Below are positions 1 to 11,294 of a DNA stretch of 64,000 nt, one piece after another. The DNA is taken from positions 68,333,393 through 68,397,392 of the forward strand of contig CM038467.1 of NCBI GenBank assembly GCA_021464415.1. The letters are read 5' to 3'. The position numbers and the translations under genes were made by a program. Under the pieces are notes generated by a model that was given only the letters and a program-made list of their open reading frames with translations, was not told the origin of the DNA and did no database searches. The stretch's first letter is position 1; every line of letters begins with the position of its first letter. The stretch is from Lonicera japonica (lineage: Eukaryota > Streptophyta > Magnoliopsida > Dipsacales > Caprifoliaceae).

Positions 1-59
1 GTAGAAATTTGACCAAGCCCAATTTAAGAAAGAATTGGTCCAAAATTAATGAATTTGGC

Positions 60-663
60 AACTAGATACAACAACAGTGATGAACTTGAACAGTAAAAAA
101 TAATGACAATTGATACAAGATTTATTTTTGGGGTAAAATCCTCCGGTGGCTATTATTTTCAAACCAGCAGTAAATTCTCCCTAGTGTGTGTGTGTTCTTC
201 ACTTGGCTCTAATGGCCTTACTAAAAGTAATTACTGTGATATTGGTTTTCTCTTAGAGAGAATGTGTGGGAGTAACTGTAGGGATGGTAAGAAGTGGAAT
301 CCTTTAACTGGGGGTTTTCCCTTCCTATTTGGAAGTATATGATAGGGTTACATTAGGGTATGGGATGATTCAAAATTACTATAAATGTTAAACTTAATCA
401 TTGCTCCAAAATTCTAGGTGTCCTTAATCCTGTTCACATTTAACTGAATTAGTTATTTTCCATCGTCTATCCTCCAGCTCAACTATTTTGTCTTCATCAC
501 ACAATCATCCATGAACGGCTTACGATCCTTTGGTTCGATGAACATCACAATAAAACTTAATAAGCTAGAAGATGGCTCTCACAGTTTTTTGGGCCTTATC
601 CATAGATTGACTTGTAGTTCGGGTACCAAACCTGGGTCTTGACAAGAGCCCATGTATAAAATT
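60..663 (+). repeat. Dispersed repeat R1, copy 1 (LTR-like remnant)
   Basis: This stretch resembles, on the opposite strand, the DNA at 26400-26095 continuing into 23379-22990. Shared landmarks in the same order are a TGATGAACT block near 78, a TCCGGTGG block near 141, a GTGTGTGTGTTCTTCACT block near 185, an AGAGAATGTGTGGGAG block near 257 and a GGTGTCC block near 416. R1 resumes at 4049 after the inserted LTR element, where ACCTCCCACA at 4054 matches the other copy. I see no coding capacity; short frames in the two copies give only loosely similar peptides. The style (an 'ACAAGATTTA...CTCCGGTGG' stretch) recalls plant copia LTRs, but no ends are resolved. Confidence 0.55.
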
Positions 664-1347
664 TGATGGTGTCAAAATATAGAAGTAGATAATTAACCAA
701 TTAATAAGCAAAATTGGTGAATAAAAAGTAAATGCAGCACAATGATGAACACATAACATTTTTTAATAAGGTAGGTTCCTCCGGTAGCGCTTATGCTATT
801 CCGGTAGTACGTCATCCTTTTATGTGTGCTTGCTTTGTATTAGCTCAAAGGTAATCATCTTGGATAAGAATACAAGCCACCAACTTTTCTCTCTACAATT
901 TCACTAATTCTATTTATAAGAATAGAATTAAGATTTCAAATATTTCAATAGGATGAATAATACACTATGTAAGAGAGAGACTGTAAGAGAGTTGTTGGTA
1001 TTTTTTGGGGTATAAGAAGAGAGAGTATATGACCCTTCTATCTTCTTCTTGAATTTGCTTGTATTTGTTGTTGTATTGCCAATGGCTTTGTATCTCTTGC
1101 ATGAGATGTATGGTGTGTTGAATGAATGAATGAATGAGATGAGGTATTTATAGGTAAACGGAGAATGGTAAAAAAGTAAATTTGGTGAAAATGAGGGGTA
1201 AAAAGGTAATTTGGTAAAGGTTAGTGGAGTTAGGTGAGGTGTGGAATTTTGGTGGAGGTAGGTGAAGTGTGAAATTTTCTTCCAAATTTAAATGAAAGTG
1301 TTGAATCACTTTTGTAGACAATGGTAAAATTAGTATTTAACCCATCA
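664..1347. repeat. Left LTR of the 664-4048 element
   Basis: 684 bp. It aligns along its length with 3342-4048, including the AATAAGGTAGGTTCCTC block, the GGTAGCGCTTATG block, the GAATGAATGA run and the ATGGTAAAATTAGTATTTAA terminal block. The two LTRs differ by many substitutions and small indels, so the insertion is not recent. Confidence 0.88.
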
Positions 1348-1439
1348 ATTACCCCATATCTTTTACTTTTATGCTGAAAGATAAATGTTTTATTTGAGTA
1401 AATGGTCCGGCTCAAAGCTGAGGCGTGAGAGTGGGCACT

Positions 1440-1790
1440 TGTCAAGGAAGATGATCATGGGGAGAGCTCGAATAATCAATGTGTAGGGCTTTGTTAGCCC
1501 TTGACCATAAGTTTGTGGAGCTCGGAACATTAATTTGTAAAACTGGCTAGACTTTGATCATTAGTCTTTGGGTTTTAAAACATCATTGTGTATGGCTCGC
1601 TAGACGTTGATCTCGAGTTGTATTCAAGGAAACAAGATCTAAAAATGCTAGTCATTGAGCTCGAAATATCAATGTGTAAATCTCGTTAGACATTGGATGC
1701 AAGTTGTAAAGCTTGGAACATTAATGTGTAAAGCTCGCTATACTTTTGGTCAGAAGTAGAAGAGCTTTGGGCATTAGTATAATGGTTTAA
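1440..1790. repeat. Tandem array a, about 52-bp units
   Basis: Degenerate repeats of a unit built on GAGCTCGGAACATTAATGTG followed by a GCTCGCTAGAC-type block. At least five units are visible, with irregular spacing. It lies just inside the left LTR. Confidence 0.6.
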
Positions 1791-2164
1791 TTCTACTTGG
1801 GCCCTTTCCAATTATCTTCAAATTCTTGATTTCACTTCTGCTTTGTGGAAATTTGATGTCCGCTGAAAATTTATTTAATTTCCTGTTTTGGTTTGTCATA
1901 CGAACTTGATGAAAATCACATTCAATTATAATTTTTGGGAGCTTGTCGATTTTACCTATAATAAAGATCATTGATCGTAAGAAAATAATACAACTTTAGA
2001 TATCAATACAAAGAGAAAAATCATATATTAATTATTAAAAAATAACTTATCTTTTCTTTTGGATTTTATCCTATTGGTTTAACCGTAATCGAATTCCTGA
2101 ATGATTATTGCCATTGCTTGATTCTTTTGTTTTTTTCATGATTTTTCAAAATGTAAATGCCAGC

Positions 2165-2610
2165 GGGGGTTTTATACTTTAAACACGTGTTCTGGAGATA
2201 TTTCACTTGAGTTTAAAGTATGCCTGTTTTTCTAAGGGTTTTCTGAAGTATAAATGTCCTTACTAAACCAACCTCTAGTGAGGGTTTTATACTTTAAACA
2301 AGTGTTCCAGAGATATTCCACTTGAATGTTTAAAGTATGCCTTTTTTCTCAGGGCTTTTCGAGGTGTAAGTATCCTTATTAAACTGACCTCTAATGATCA
2401 TTTTATACTTTAAACAATTGTTCCGGAGATATTCCACTTGAATGTTTAAAGTATGCCTGTTTTTCTCAGGGCTTTCCGGAGTGTAAGCGTTATTACTAAA
2501 CCGACCTTTAGTGAGGGTTTTGTATTTTAAACAAGTGTTTTGGAGATATTCCATTTGAGTTTAAAATATGCCTATTTTTTTTAGGGCTTTCTAGAGTGTA
2601 AGCATGCTCT
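2165..2610. repeat. Tandem array b, about 116-bp units, four copies
   Basis: Units begin near 2168, 2282, 2399 and 2515 with GGTTTTATACTTTAAACA. Each continues with a GGAGATATTCCACTTGA block, a TTTAAAGTATGCC block and a CTCAGGGCTTTC block. Within each unit, ACTTTAAAC and GTTTAAAGT are inverted, so each could form a short hairpin. Confidence 0.8.
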
Positions 2611-2724
2611 TTAGAGCTTGGTGCGCCTACTAAACTGAGTTAGACATGGATTCACTTGCGTAGTGCTTATGAATTTTCGCATTCTTTTGCTACTGGATCT
2701 TTGCGTTGCATTTTCGGATCATAA

Positions 2725-3260
2725 GATGGTCGAATTCAGAAAAGTACTAAACTGCAAAGTTGTGACTCCTGATTTTTTTTTAAAATTGACTCAAAAATCA
2801 AATAATTTGAAATTCTAAGTAAAAAGTTATGCACCCATAAGTATTAAGTCACTTTAGGCCCGCGGGATTTTGCCCTTTTTATTGCAAAAAATTTGTATTG
2901 CAATTTTGGGCCCCTAGATGGTCGAATTTGAGAAAAGGGTTGAACTGGAAAGTTGTAGCTCTTGAAATTTTCTTCAAACTGAACTCTAGAATCGCATAAT
3001 TTGGAGTTTTGAGCACGAAATTATACAACCAACAATATTGAACTACTTCAAGCCTGTAGAATTTTCGCCTCTTTGTTGCAGAAAATTTGTATCGCAGTTT
3101 TGGACCCCAAGATGGCTGAATTTGGAAAAAGGTTGAACTAAAAAGTTGCAACTCTTAAAAGTTTCTCCAAAATGAACTCTAGAATTGCATAATTTAGAGT
3201 TTTGAGCACGAAGGTATGTGCCCGAGAATATTGAGCTACTGTAGGCCCGTGGGATTTGAA
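2725..3260. repeat. Tandem array c, about 192-bp units, nearly three copies
   Basis: Units start near 2725, 2917 and 3111 with GATGGTCGAATTT or a variant. They share AAAGTTG, CTCTAGAATCGCATAATTT and a GGCCCGTGGGATTT block. Overlapping minus-strand frames here repeat the same peptide pattern, which reflects the DNA repeat and is not evidence of a gene. Confidence 0.78.
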
Positions 3261-3341
3261 GCTTTTTCACCAAAAATTCACTTTTAATTTTTAAATAACG
3301 AGAGTTTTAAAGAGTTTATCATTTCCACAGACAGTGCCAAC

Positions 3342-4048
3342 TGATGATGTCAAAATCTTGAAATAGATAATTAATCAATCAATAAGCGAATATCGGTGAA
3401 TAAAAAGTAAATGCGGCGCAATGATAAACACATGATATTTTTTAATAAGGTAGGTTCCTCTGGTAGCGCTTATGTTATTCTGGCAGTACGTCCTCCTTTT
3501 GTGTGTGCTTGCTTTATATTAGCTTAAAGGCAATCAACTTGGATGCGAATACAAGCTACCAACTTTTCTCTCTACAATTTCACTAATTCTATTTATAAGT
3601 ATATAATTAGGATTATAAATATTTCAATAGGATGAATAATACACTATGTAGGAGAGAGAGTGTATAAGAGTTGTTAGTATTTTTTGGGGTATGAGAAGAG
3701 AGAATATAAGACCATTCTATCTTTTTCTTGAATTGGCTTGTATTTGTTATTGTATTGCAAATGACTTTGTATCTCTTGGATGAGATGTGTGGTGTGTTGA
3801 ATGAATGAATGAGAAGAGATATTTATAGGTAAATGAAAAATGGTAAAAAAGTGAATTTGGTAAAAATGAGGGGCAAAAAGGTAATTTGGTAAAGGTTAGT
3901 GGAAGTAGGTGAGGTGTGAAATTTTGGTGGAAGTGAGGTGTGGAATTTTAATGGAGGTATGTGAGGTGTGGAATTTTCTTTCAAATTTAAATGAAAGTGT
4001 TGAATCATTTTTGTAGGCCAATGGTAAAATTAGTATTTAACCCCTTCA
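3342..4048. repeat. Right LTR of the 664-4048 element
   Basis: 707 bp, direct repeat of 664-1347, starting TGATGATGTC and ending CCTTCA. It holds a small extra local duplication of a GGTGAGGTGTG(G/A)AATTTT unit near 3908-3975. Confidence 0.88.
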
Positions 4049-4053
4049 AAATT

Positions 4054-5780
4054 TACCTCCCACATAGACAATCAAGAGTAGTACCTCTTGTATTCTCCAA
4101 CCCATTTCTCTATTAACACTTGAATAATCCTTAATCTTCGATTACAAACTCTAATTTGTGTATTAAAAAACCTAATCTCTTAACGGTTCTCCCAAAATTA
4201 TGTATTAAGAACCCTAACTGATATATTTACATAAATGAAGCATATATGTGAGAGGGCATCTGACTATGTGATGAAATTACAACGTTTTTGTCAGGAGAAA
4301 TTGAGAGGATATGTTGTTTACCGTTTTTGTCCTTCATTTTCTCAATTTTATTAAACATATTTTTATTTAGGGTAAAGTATAACAAATTTCATAGTTCAGC
4401 GTAAAAAATGGGAAAATTGATAGTTGGTATGGCAAAGTGCAATCAAGTGTATAATTCGGATGGATAAAGTGCAATTAACTATATAATATAAATACTACTT
4501 CGAAAAATAATTTATAATTTATAAAGGAAAAAAAGGAAGAGAATAGTAGTAATTGGATATACAAAATAGAGAAGCCATCACCATAATTATCCATACATTA
4601 AATGCCCCTACTTAATGCAATAAATAAGATATAAATGTGTGTTTTATAGAAGACTTCCTCCCAAAAAAAAAAAACCCCTACCATAGAATCAAGAAGATCA
4701 CCTAGATCAAAACACCGACAAAAAAAGAAAGATCTGACAAAGAAACATGTGATAACAACCTTCTAGGAGATCTTTTAGACTCCAATCCAATTTTAGGTTC
4801 AACTTTAGCACCACTGCAGATAAACTAGTGTTGTTGTCTGAAAAAAAAGGGTGAAGGGGATGGAGGGCCTATACAATCGGTTATTCCCATCATCAACATT
4901 ACTCATCTTCAATTCTTTATCCCCTTTTCTTATTAATTTTGTTCACCTCGTTTTGATTCAGTAATAGAAGTTGCACATATCAATTAAAATAAAAGCAATA
5001 TAAAATTGTTGGTGTAAATGTTTGTGAAGGTATTGCTTTCCTTATTTTCCTTCTTATTTGTGTTTACGCTCTTTCACTTTATGAATTTAATTCTTTTTTT
5101 TAGTTAATCGCTACTATATTTTCTTTATTCTGCTTTGTTGAGTGAAATTTAAACCCGTCAATACAAGGTATGCGCACACAAGTCTTAATCTTTTAGATTA
5201 AAACAATTATATATTGTATTACGGATAGTGAATATTCTGGTGTTTGTTAGAATGCCTCCACGAATTAGCAACCTTTTGGGAGTCATTTTTCAAAATTTGG
5301 TTTGAGCATCTCCAAACTTGGTTTATTGGTTCAAAGCTACAATGAATTACACCAGCCTTCTTTGACCTTTTACATCAAAGATTGAATCGTAGACTTTACT
5401 GGAACAATAATTTAAGAATTTAAATTTATCAAATCTTCATTACTGGTAGAATATCTTAATTAGTCTTATTTTATTTTTCTTTGGTCTGCCATTTGGCTAG
5501 TAATCTTATTTGTGAATTAGATGTATGGTTTCATTTTTTATGTTAATTTCCCATCCATAATTTCATATAGCGGAATGTATATTATTTAGTAAGAGATTTA
5601 TTATAGTTGGCTTAGTTGTTTTAATTAGGTTTGGGATAATTTATATACCTCAGTGTGGTTTGTTATTTTTGTTAAAGTGACATAATATGAACCTTAAGAT
5701 GGCGTGTCGAGAGAAACTAGATACATGAACGCCCTAATAGAGTGGAGTCAGATTTAATTATTAGATTTACGTGTAAGTTA
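4054..5780. other. Intergenic DNA, rest of R1 and unassigned AT-rich sequence
   Basis: R1 continues for perhaps 100-200 bases. Beyond that I see no gene, no RNA and no clear transposon ends. A GGTAAAGTATAACAAATTTC...AAAGTGCAATTAAC stretch near 4371-4480 looks like repeat-type filler. Confidence 0.4.
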
Positions 5781-5786
5781 TAAAAA

Positions 5787-5825
5787 CTAGCCTCCAGAGC
5801 ACACCCTACGTGTGTGCAAGGATAA
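5787..5825 (-). mobile_element. Possible Helitron 3' end
   Basis: Read on the minus strand, a hairpin with stem GCACAC / GTGTGC and a loop of about 7 nt is followed after eight bases by CTAGT. Plant Helitrons end in a short hairpin followed by CTRR and insert before T. A related but decayed version of the hairpin lies near 6890-6915. No matching 5' end was found. Confidence 0.35.
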
Positions 5826-6659
5826 AATAAATAAATTAAACAAAAAGAGTATGTATCATAATACTAACTATGTAATAAATAAATAAAATTCTTTGCATGT
5901 ACTCTTTGATTAGTTTCGTGTATATTATATATTATATAAAATAATTCTTAATTATAAGATATGTAAATAGATGTTTAACTATCTTAAAATAATGATTAAT
6001 TTTTTTTCTATTATCTCTCTTTAGATTTATATGTGTAAATATTAAATCATAATATTTCGATTAAATAAACATTATGCAATCCCCCTATATGTGATTTATT
6101 ATATTTTTATTTAAAAGAAAATTTAATTTGAACCACTTTTTTAGTTGTTAGTAGGGATGGCAATGGGTAGAGAGAGTTTGCAAGATTTGAACTCAACCTT
6201 TCTAAAGCATGTCCAACTTGTGTCATTCCTGACCTGAGCAGGTGGGTGGGTGTTATTTGAAAAATATCGTCTCCATTAATCAATTGTCTTTGGATCGAGA
6301 GGTGACAATTTTGAAGAATAAAATGGTATGAAATTCATGTTCGTGTCTAAATTTTAAAATGAAATAGGAGATATGTCGTGTTAATTGTCTCTTGCTGTGG
6401 TTTTATATGGTCTAAATTAAAGAGGAAATTCATATTTCTATTCATGTTATAACGTATTTATTAGGACCTAAAAACTATAATCATATATATTGTCTCATGA
6501 TGTATTTTAGGTAGGTTATGTTTCGTTTCGTAAAAATAACACAATTTCGTGACTTGCCTTATTATTCTTTGTCACGTAGTGTATTGTCAGGCCCAAACAT
6601 GACCTAAAAGTACGAATTTTCACCCATACTTAGAACCGGATTTATCTTGATTCGAATTT
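5826..6659. other. Intergenic AT-rich DNA
   Basis: No gene is supported. A TAGGGATGGCAATGGGTA block near 6152 resembles the start of a common plant hAT-like terminal sequence, but no partner end is visible. Confidence 0.35.
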
Positions 6660-6675
6660 TCTCTTATTCGTTGTG

Positions 6676-6706
6676 CAGACACATCGCATGTGCGGTGAAC
6701 TCTAGT
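6676..6706 (+). mobile_element. Possible Helitron 3' end
   Basis: CACAT-CGC-ATGTG forms a short hairpin and is followed after nine bases by CTAGT at 6702-6706. The layout fits a Helitron 3' terminus. Evidence is limited to this end. Confidence 0.33.
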
Positions 6707-7465
6707 ATAGTTGAAAAAATATTATTAGATCTCACACATGCCTTAAGAAGTACAACAAAAGTAATGTATTAATTTTTTTTAAGCAAAAGTAATTGATAAA
6801 TTGTGTAGAAAGAAAAATGGGAGAGTTCGTGCAAATAGTATGGAGAAGCTCCAGAATGCATTAAAAGCTATGTAAAGCAATTTAAGTGCATCCTACGTAT
6901 ATGCAAGGATGGAATAAATTACCCTTAATATAAAAGAGGGAAAACAAAAAGAAAATGGTAAGGACATTCTAATAATTGCACAAAGACACCAAACAAGGTG
7001 TTAACCTAAGTGGCAACACACATTTATGAAAAGAAATTAAGAAATAAAAAACTAATCTTTACATAAATCTTAAAAGAATTTAGCATTAATCTACTTAATG
7101 TAGTTGATTAAAGAAATAAATTGTGCAAATAACATATATATCCCATGGAGAAAAAAACCTCTTCTTCCGGCAGGTATCGATGGCCAAGATGCCCACTTTC
7201 ACTAACATTCATATCGACAGTATCCATCATTCCATCTTACTACCAACTTTTCAGACAATTCAATTCACCGCTCAACTAGAATTTATTTATTTTTATATAT
7301 ATAATTAATTTGAGAGAGGTTATCTATTCTTTCTCTCGGGATCTGAGCTATTCTGAGGGTATCTCCTATGTTTCCTTACTCGACTTGAACTCTAACACAA
7401 CGGCATCGGTATCAAAATCTTTACTGGATCTTCAACATAATTTGTATAATTTAGGTGAAAAAAAC
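6707..7465. other. Intergenic DNA
   Basis: AT-rich sequence with the decayed hairpin near 6890-6915 and a less AT-rich patch around 7165-7310. Nothing here could be assigned to a gene or element. Confidence 0.35.
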
Positions 7466-7574
7466 CACTATCGAATTGTTGCATTAATTTTTTTTCTAAG
7501 CCGCATAGTGTCTGGGCCAGCTTTACATGCGCCTCGACTAATTTCTGATTGCGGGAGAGCACGCCGCTAGCCAT
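7466..7574 (-). CDS. Possible isolated first exon of an unknown protein
   Basis: The minus strand from an ATG at 7574 reads a clean 36-codon frame beginning MASGVLSRNQKLVEAHVKLA. It has balanced, helix-forming composition and better GC content than its surroundings. A GT splice donor is available right after position 7466 (GATAGTG then GTTTTTTTC), past which the frame becomes low quality. No downstream exon was found to the left, so this may be a gene fragment moved by a transposon, the start of a decayed gene, or a chance frame. I do not recognise the protein. Confidence 0.25.
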
Positions 7575-8785
7575 CAAGAGTTTTTGTTATCCTTTAATTT
7601 ACGAAAGTTAATGGTAAATCTCCATAAACTATTAATCATTATTATTTAACCGTCAAATTGGCATCATTGCTTTTATATAAATTTTAAAAAGGAAATAGGA
7701 AAACATAAAAATTATAAAAAGGAAAAATAAATAAATCAAACAAGCCTCCACTCCTCACCTCACCCACCATTAGTTTATTATGTTTATCAAACCCCTCCCT
7801 CCACCCCCCACCTTGTACTAGGCCCTTCTTCATAACCACCGCCTCTCTCTCTCTCTCTCTCCCTCTCAATATAAGTAGAATGTAAATATATATATATATA
7901 TATATTTAGAGTCCGAGTGGGGTTTATTTTCTTTATTTTTCTTTTTCTATTTTTTTATTTTTAAACTTTGCACAGTGGCAATTGTGTCCTTTTGGGGGTG
8001 AAATGAAAAAGGCTAATAATTTGGAGGGGTTTACTATTGAATTTTATAAAATAGTGGGTAAAGTGAAAAAAATGCGATAATTCAAAGAGTTTAGTGTATT
8101 TTACCCGTATAATTTTGTTTTTATCTCCAATTTATATTGCATGTCATCTTTCTCTACTTTCATCTTTTCTATAAAATTTTAAAATATAATAATTTTTAAT
8201 ATAAAATATATATTTTAATAAAAATTACATAGTTGAAATATGCTCATATAGACCCCTACAAATCAAGACCAATGTTATGTTAAAATTACGTATAAGAAAT
8301 TTCAAGATAAAATAATATTTAATATATGTTAATATTTTATTGGTTAATTCAAATTTTATACAATATTTTACAAAACTACCATTGCAATACCTTTTTTCTG
8401 TTTTTTGTACTTTAAATTTGTGTAAAGGAATATACACATCATATTTACACCATAATAATTAAGAGATGCTTTAAACTATTTTGGAAATCTATAGGTAATA
8501 CTGGTAGTGGTTTTGGTGTACAAGTACAACTGAACTCTTCTTGTAGCGAGAAGCTCGAGTTTGAAATTAAATAAAATAAACCCATTTTAACTCCCTTGTT
8601 TTTATTGGAGCCCGCCTCCCCTCCAATAGTAATTTCTTTTGGTTTTCTCCAACAATAAAGTGCCAGATGTTAGACAAGTGGCAAGTAAAATTTTGAGGGC
8701 TCAGATCATCCTGCCCTAATCGTTGGTTGTCACTATGGTCATCTATAATTAATTAAACCGTACATAACGAGTACACACTCCGTTA
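7575..8785. other. Intergenic DNA with simple repeats
   Basis: Contains a CT run (about 7844-7866) and a TA run (about 7890-7903). The rest is AT-rich and unassigned. Confidence 0.4.
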
Positions 8786-8788
8786 TAA

Positions 8789-9567
8789 AGTCATCTCTAA
8801 TAATTATTCCTATATATATATTTCTATGAAATAAGAAATAAGAAAAAAAATATGTTTTAGTGGAGTTTTCTATAATTATTTTTATGTGAGGTAGAAGGTG
8901 AGTCATATTAGGTCATCTTCGATGGTTATTTCTATCAAAACAAATTTCTATGTTAGTAAATAGGAAAGGGAAAAATGTGCTCCAATGGTTATTTATACAA
9001 CAATTTCTATATCATGTGGAAGGTGAGTCATATACAGTATTTCTATAAGCATTTCTATATATAGAATTGGTAATAGAAATTTCCTATATGACATGAAATA
9101 ATTTTATTGGATACACTAAACCTACTAATTATCTGTCACTTAAGTTACAAGTATAGAAGAAATGATATACTATTGAAAACATGTCTATCATTTTCCACCC
9201 ATGTAAATATATTACCAATTAGATATAGAAATATTCTACAAAATCCTTGACACACAGGATAGAAATGCAAAAATTGAAATTACCATTGGAGATGGCCTTA
9301 GTAATTTCTCTCACTATTCTACAAATAGAAATGGTGATAAAAATTTCGTATATGACTTGGCACATTCTCATTGGATATTATAAAACCCATTAATTCTCTC
9401 TATTCCTAAATAAATGCCAAGTAAGAAAGAAATGAAGTACCATTAGAGACCAATTTTTTAATATTTTTCTGCCTATATAAAAAATTTTCCAACTAGGTAT
9501 AGAAATATTCAGAAATGACATTTCACATAAGATAGAAATGAAAAAATAGAAAATACCATTGGAGATC
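8789..9567. mobile_element. Harbinger-like MITE (outer copy), interrupted by a second copy
   Basis: The left end AGTCATCTCTAATAATTATT and the right end (reverse complement GATCTCCAATGGTATTTTC) are inverted relatives of each other. They also resemble the ends of the inner copy at 8911-9297. The interior carries the same ATTTCTAT-rich sequence. No transposase. The exact target duplication of this outer copy is not clear. Confidence 0.6.
8911..9297. mobile_element. Harbinger/Tourist-like MITE (inner copy), TSD TTA
   Basis: 387-bp element starting GGTCATCTTCGATGGTTATT and ending with the inverted match (reverse complement GGCCATCTCCAATGGTAATT). It is flanked by TTA at 8908-8910 and 9298-9300, the target duplication of PIF/Harbinger elements. 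It sits inside an older copy of the same family. Confidence 0.75.
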
Positions 9568-9957
9568 TATCGGCCACCACTACCAACGGTAACATCATTA
9601 TTCCAACATATTCCCTTTCCGATAACTCCACCGGCAGATTTTCTAATTCATTTTTCTCCACTATTTCCAATCATTCATGTGCCTTTAGTGCTCAATTGTT
9701 GTAGATCCAAAATTTTAATACATATATACTTTAGTGGTTTATAAATTACTAGTTTATGATAGGTTAATGCAATGCAATGCCATGCTCAATCTCACTGTCA
9801 AAATTAGGGTGTTCAGATTCAATAAAAAGATTGAAAATATTTACACGAAAGCATTGGAGAGATATTAGTTCGATGACCCGAATAATCGACTTAGTGAGTA
9901 ATGAATGACCGATCGGGACAACTAAAAAGTTCTCCTTGCGATTCTATTGATATATCC
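9568..9957. other. Intergenic DNA
   Basis: No supported feature. A short AATGC run lies near 9766-9780. Confidence 0.4.
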
Positions 9958-10150
9958 TAGGGGTGCTCGCTATTCGGTACCCAAACCGATTTGATCGGTT
10001 TGTACAAATTGTGACCCGCACCGACACAGTTGGTAAACTGACCTTCGGTAAATCAAACATTTTGGTCGGTTCAGTTTGTATTACCGAGAAATTGACCAAT
10101 ACCAAAATCTGATAAAGGAACCAGAAAACCGAAAGAATTAAGTTATTCAT
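9958..10150 (+). mobile_element. hAT-like terminal region (left end only)
   Basis: Starts TAGGGGTGCTCGCTATTCGG and is followed by many ACCGA / TCGGT subterminal motifs on both strands. The same arrangement occurs at both ends of the complete hAT element at 46230-51073. I found no opposite end with CACCCCTA, so this is a partial or decayed copy. Confidence 0.5.
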
Positions 10151-10577
10151 CCTTACTGAACATAGTTGTCTCAGGATATGGTTTTATAATGATTTCATCA
10201 CATTAATTTAGTAGAGAATTTCATGGTTATATCTACCATTTCAAACTTAATATATAAGAAAGGTATCATCAAGTAACACTAAGGCCCAACTCCCAAGCAC
10301 CTGAATCTAAGGCTTAGTGATAGTAGAGAGTAAATAAAAATCCTTTCGCCTCAACTGATATGAACAGCAACTGGAGGATGGAGATGGAGGGACGGTTGTA
10401 CGGACGAACGAACAAAGTGAAAAATAGAGAGTGATGGAGAGACAAAGTGAGAGAAGTAGACGAAGACCCCAGCAAAGCAAACTGGAAGAGACGGCGCTAG
10501 GAAGGAGTGGACAGAGGAAGATGGTTTGGTGATGGAGAGACTTAGCACACTCGGTTGGTAAATAAACTAAGTTATTG
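10151..10577. other. Unassigned, possibly interior of the hAT-like copy
   Basis: Contains a purine-rich GAGAGA/GGAGGG-type stretch (about 10370-10540) similar in texture to 50640-50840 inside the complete hAT element. No coding function is recognised. Confidence 0.3.
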
Positions 10578-11294
10578 TGTAACACCTTGCATTTGTATTA
10601 ATGTAAATGATGTTTTGGTTAGTGCATTTTGTGTGGAAACTGGTTATTTATAGTTTTAGTATATTAAAATTTAAGTTTTGCAATTTTTGAGCCAATTAAT
10701 AGGCGCTTTTTGTACTGGAATAGGCGACTATTGGGGATGGTCTGGGAGCAGGAAGCTCTCGCAGTTAGACATGAGTGCCTATTATAACCCAAACAGGTGA
10801 TTGTTGGCCCCAACAGCCATTTGTTGCTTAGTCGGTGGCATAATTTTTAAGGCATGCAGGGCTTTCTTCTGGTCATTTTCCTTCATTATTGGACCAAAAA
10901 ATGGAGAAAAGATTTCTCCTCCTTCTCTCTTTAGAATTTCACTTATAATTGGCCTCCAGAATTCAATTTGGCTTTACAAGAAATTATTCTATGTGACGTG
11001 AGGATCATGATTACGTAAAAATTTTGAGATTTCACCAAACGGGGTTTCGGTCATCATCTTTTCTCTTCTTGTGGACTTGATAATTTGAGTTAAGGGTTTA
11101 AATGTTTTTAAAACCCGCTTATACAATTTTATTGTATGATAATCATCATGTTTATATTGTATTTGTTTCAAAAATTATAATATGATGATGATAATGATGT
11201 TTTATGAATTATAAAGCAATGAACATGTGTGAAGGAAAATATGCCATTTATACATGATATATATGTGTTGTTTATATCATATAGATATTTCTTG
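10578..11294 (+). mobile_element. LTR-1: partial Gypsy-type long LTR
   Basis: Begins TGTAACACCTTGCATTTGTA, like the starts of LTR-4 and LTR-5. It later carries the GGGTTT...AAAACCCG block that LTR-5 has near 16245-16265 and the ATATGCCATNTATACATGATAT block found in LTR-5 near 16390. It stops where LTR-2 begins, and its right part was not found. Non-coding. Confidence 0.5.

Larger units (their letters stand above)
664..4048. mobile_element. Complete non-autonomous LTR element with internal tandem arrays
   Basis: Two direct repeats, 664-1347 and 3342-4048, start with TG (TGATGGTGTC / TGATGATGTC) and end with CA. They enclose about 2 kb without a coding frame. The outer flanks are an exact 5-bp target-site duplication, AAATT at 659-663 and 4049-4053, and the flanking R1 repeat reads through when the element is removed. 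This shows a complete insertion. No gag or pol fragment and no standard tRNA-Met primer-binding site follow the left LTR, so the element must have been mobilised in trans (a LARD-type non-autonomous element). The internal region is nearly filled by three unrelated tandem arrays. Orientation is not assigned because no primer-binding site or polypurine tract is convincing. Confidence 0.88.

Noticed and set aside
2879..3273. Overlapping minus-strand frames with similar peptides
   Set aside because: They follow the 192-bp DNA tandem unit of a non-coding LTR element.
8495..8575. Possible tRNA-like SINE head
   Set aside because: The B-box match is poor and no second copy was seen.
10307..10585. 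92-codon Ser/Leu-rich minus frame
   Set aside because: Low-complexity reading of a purine-rich stretch; no domain.
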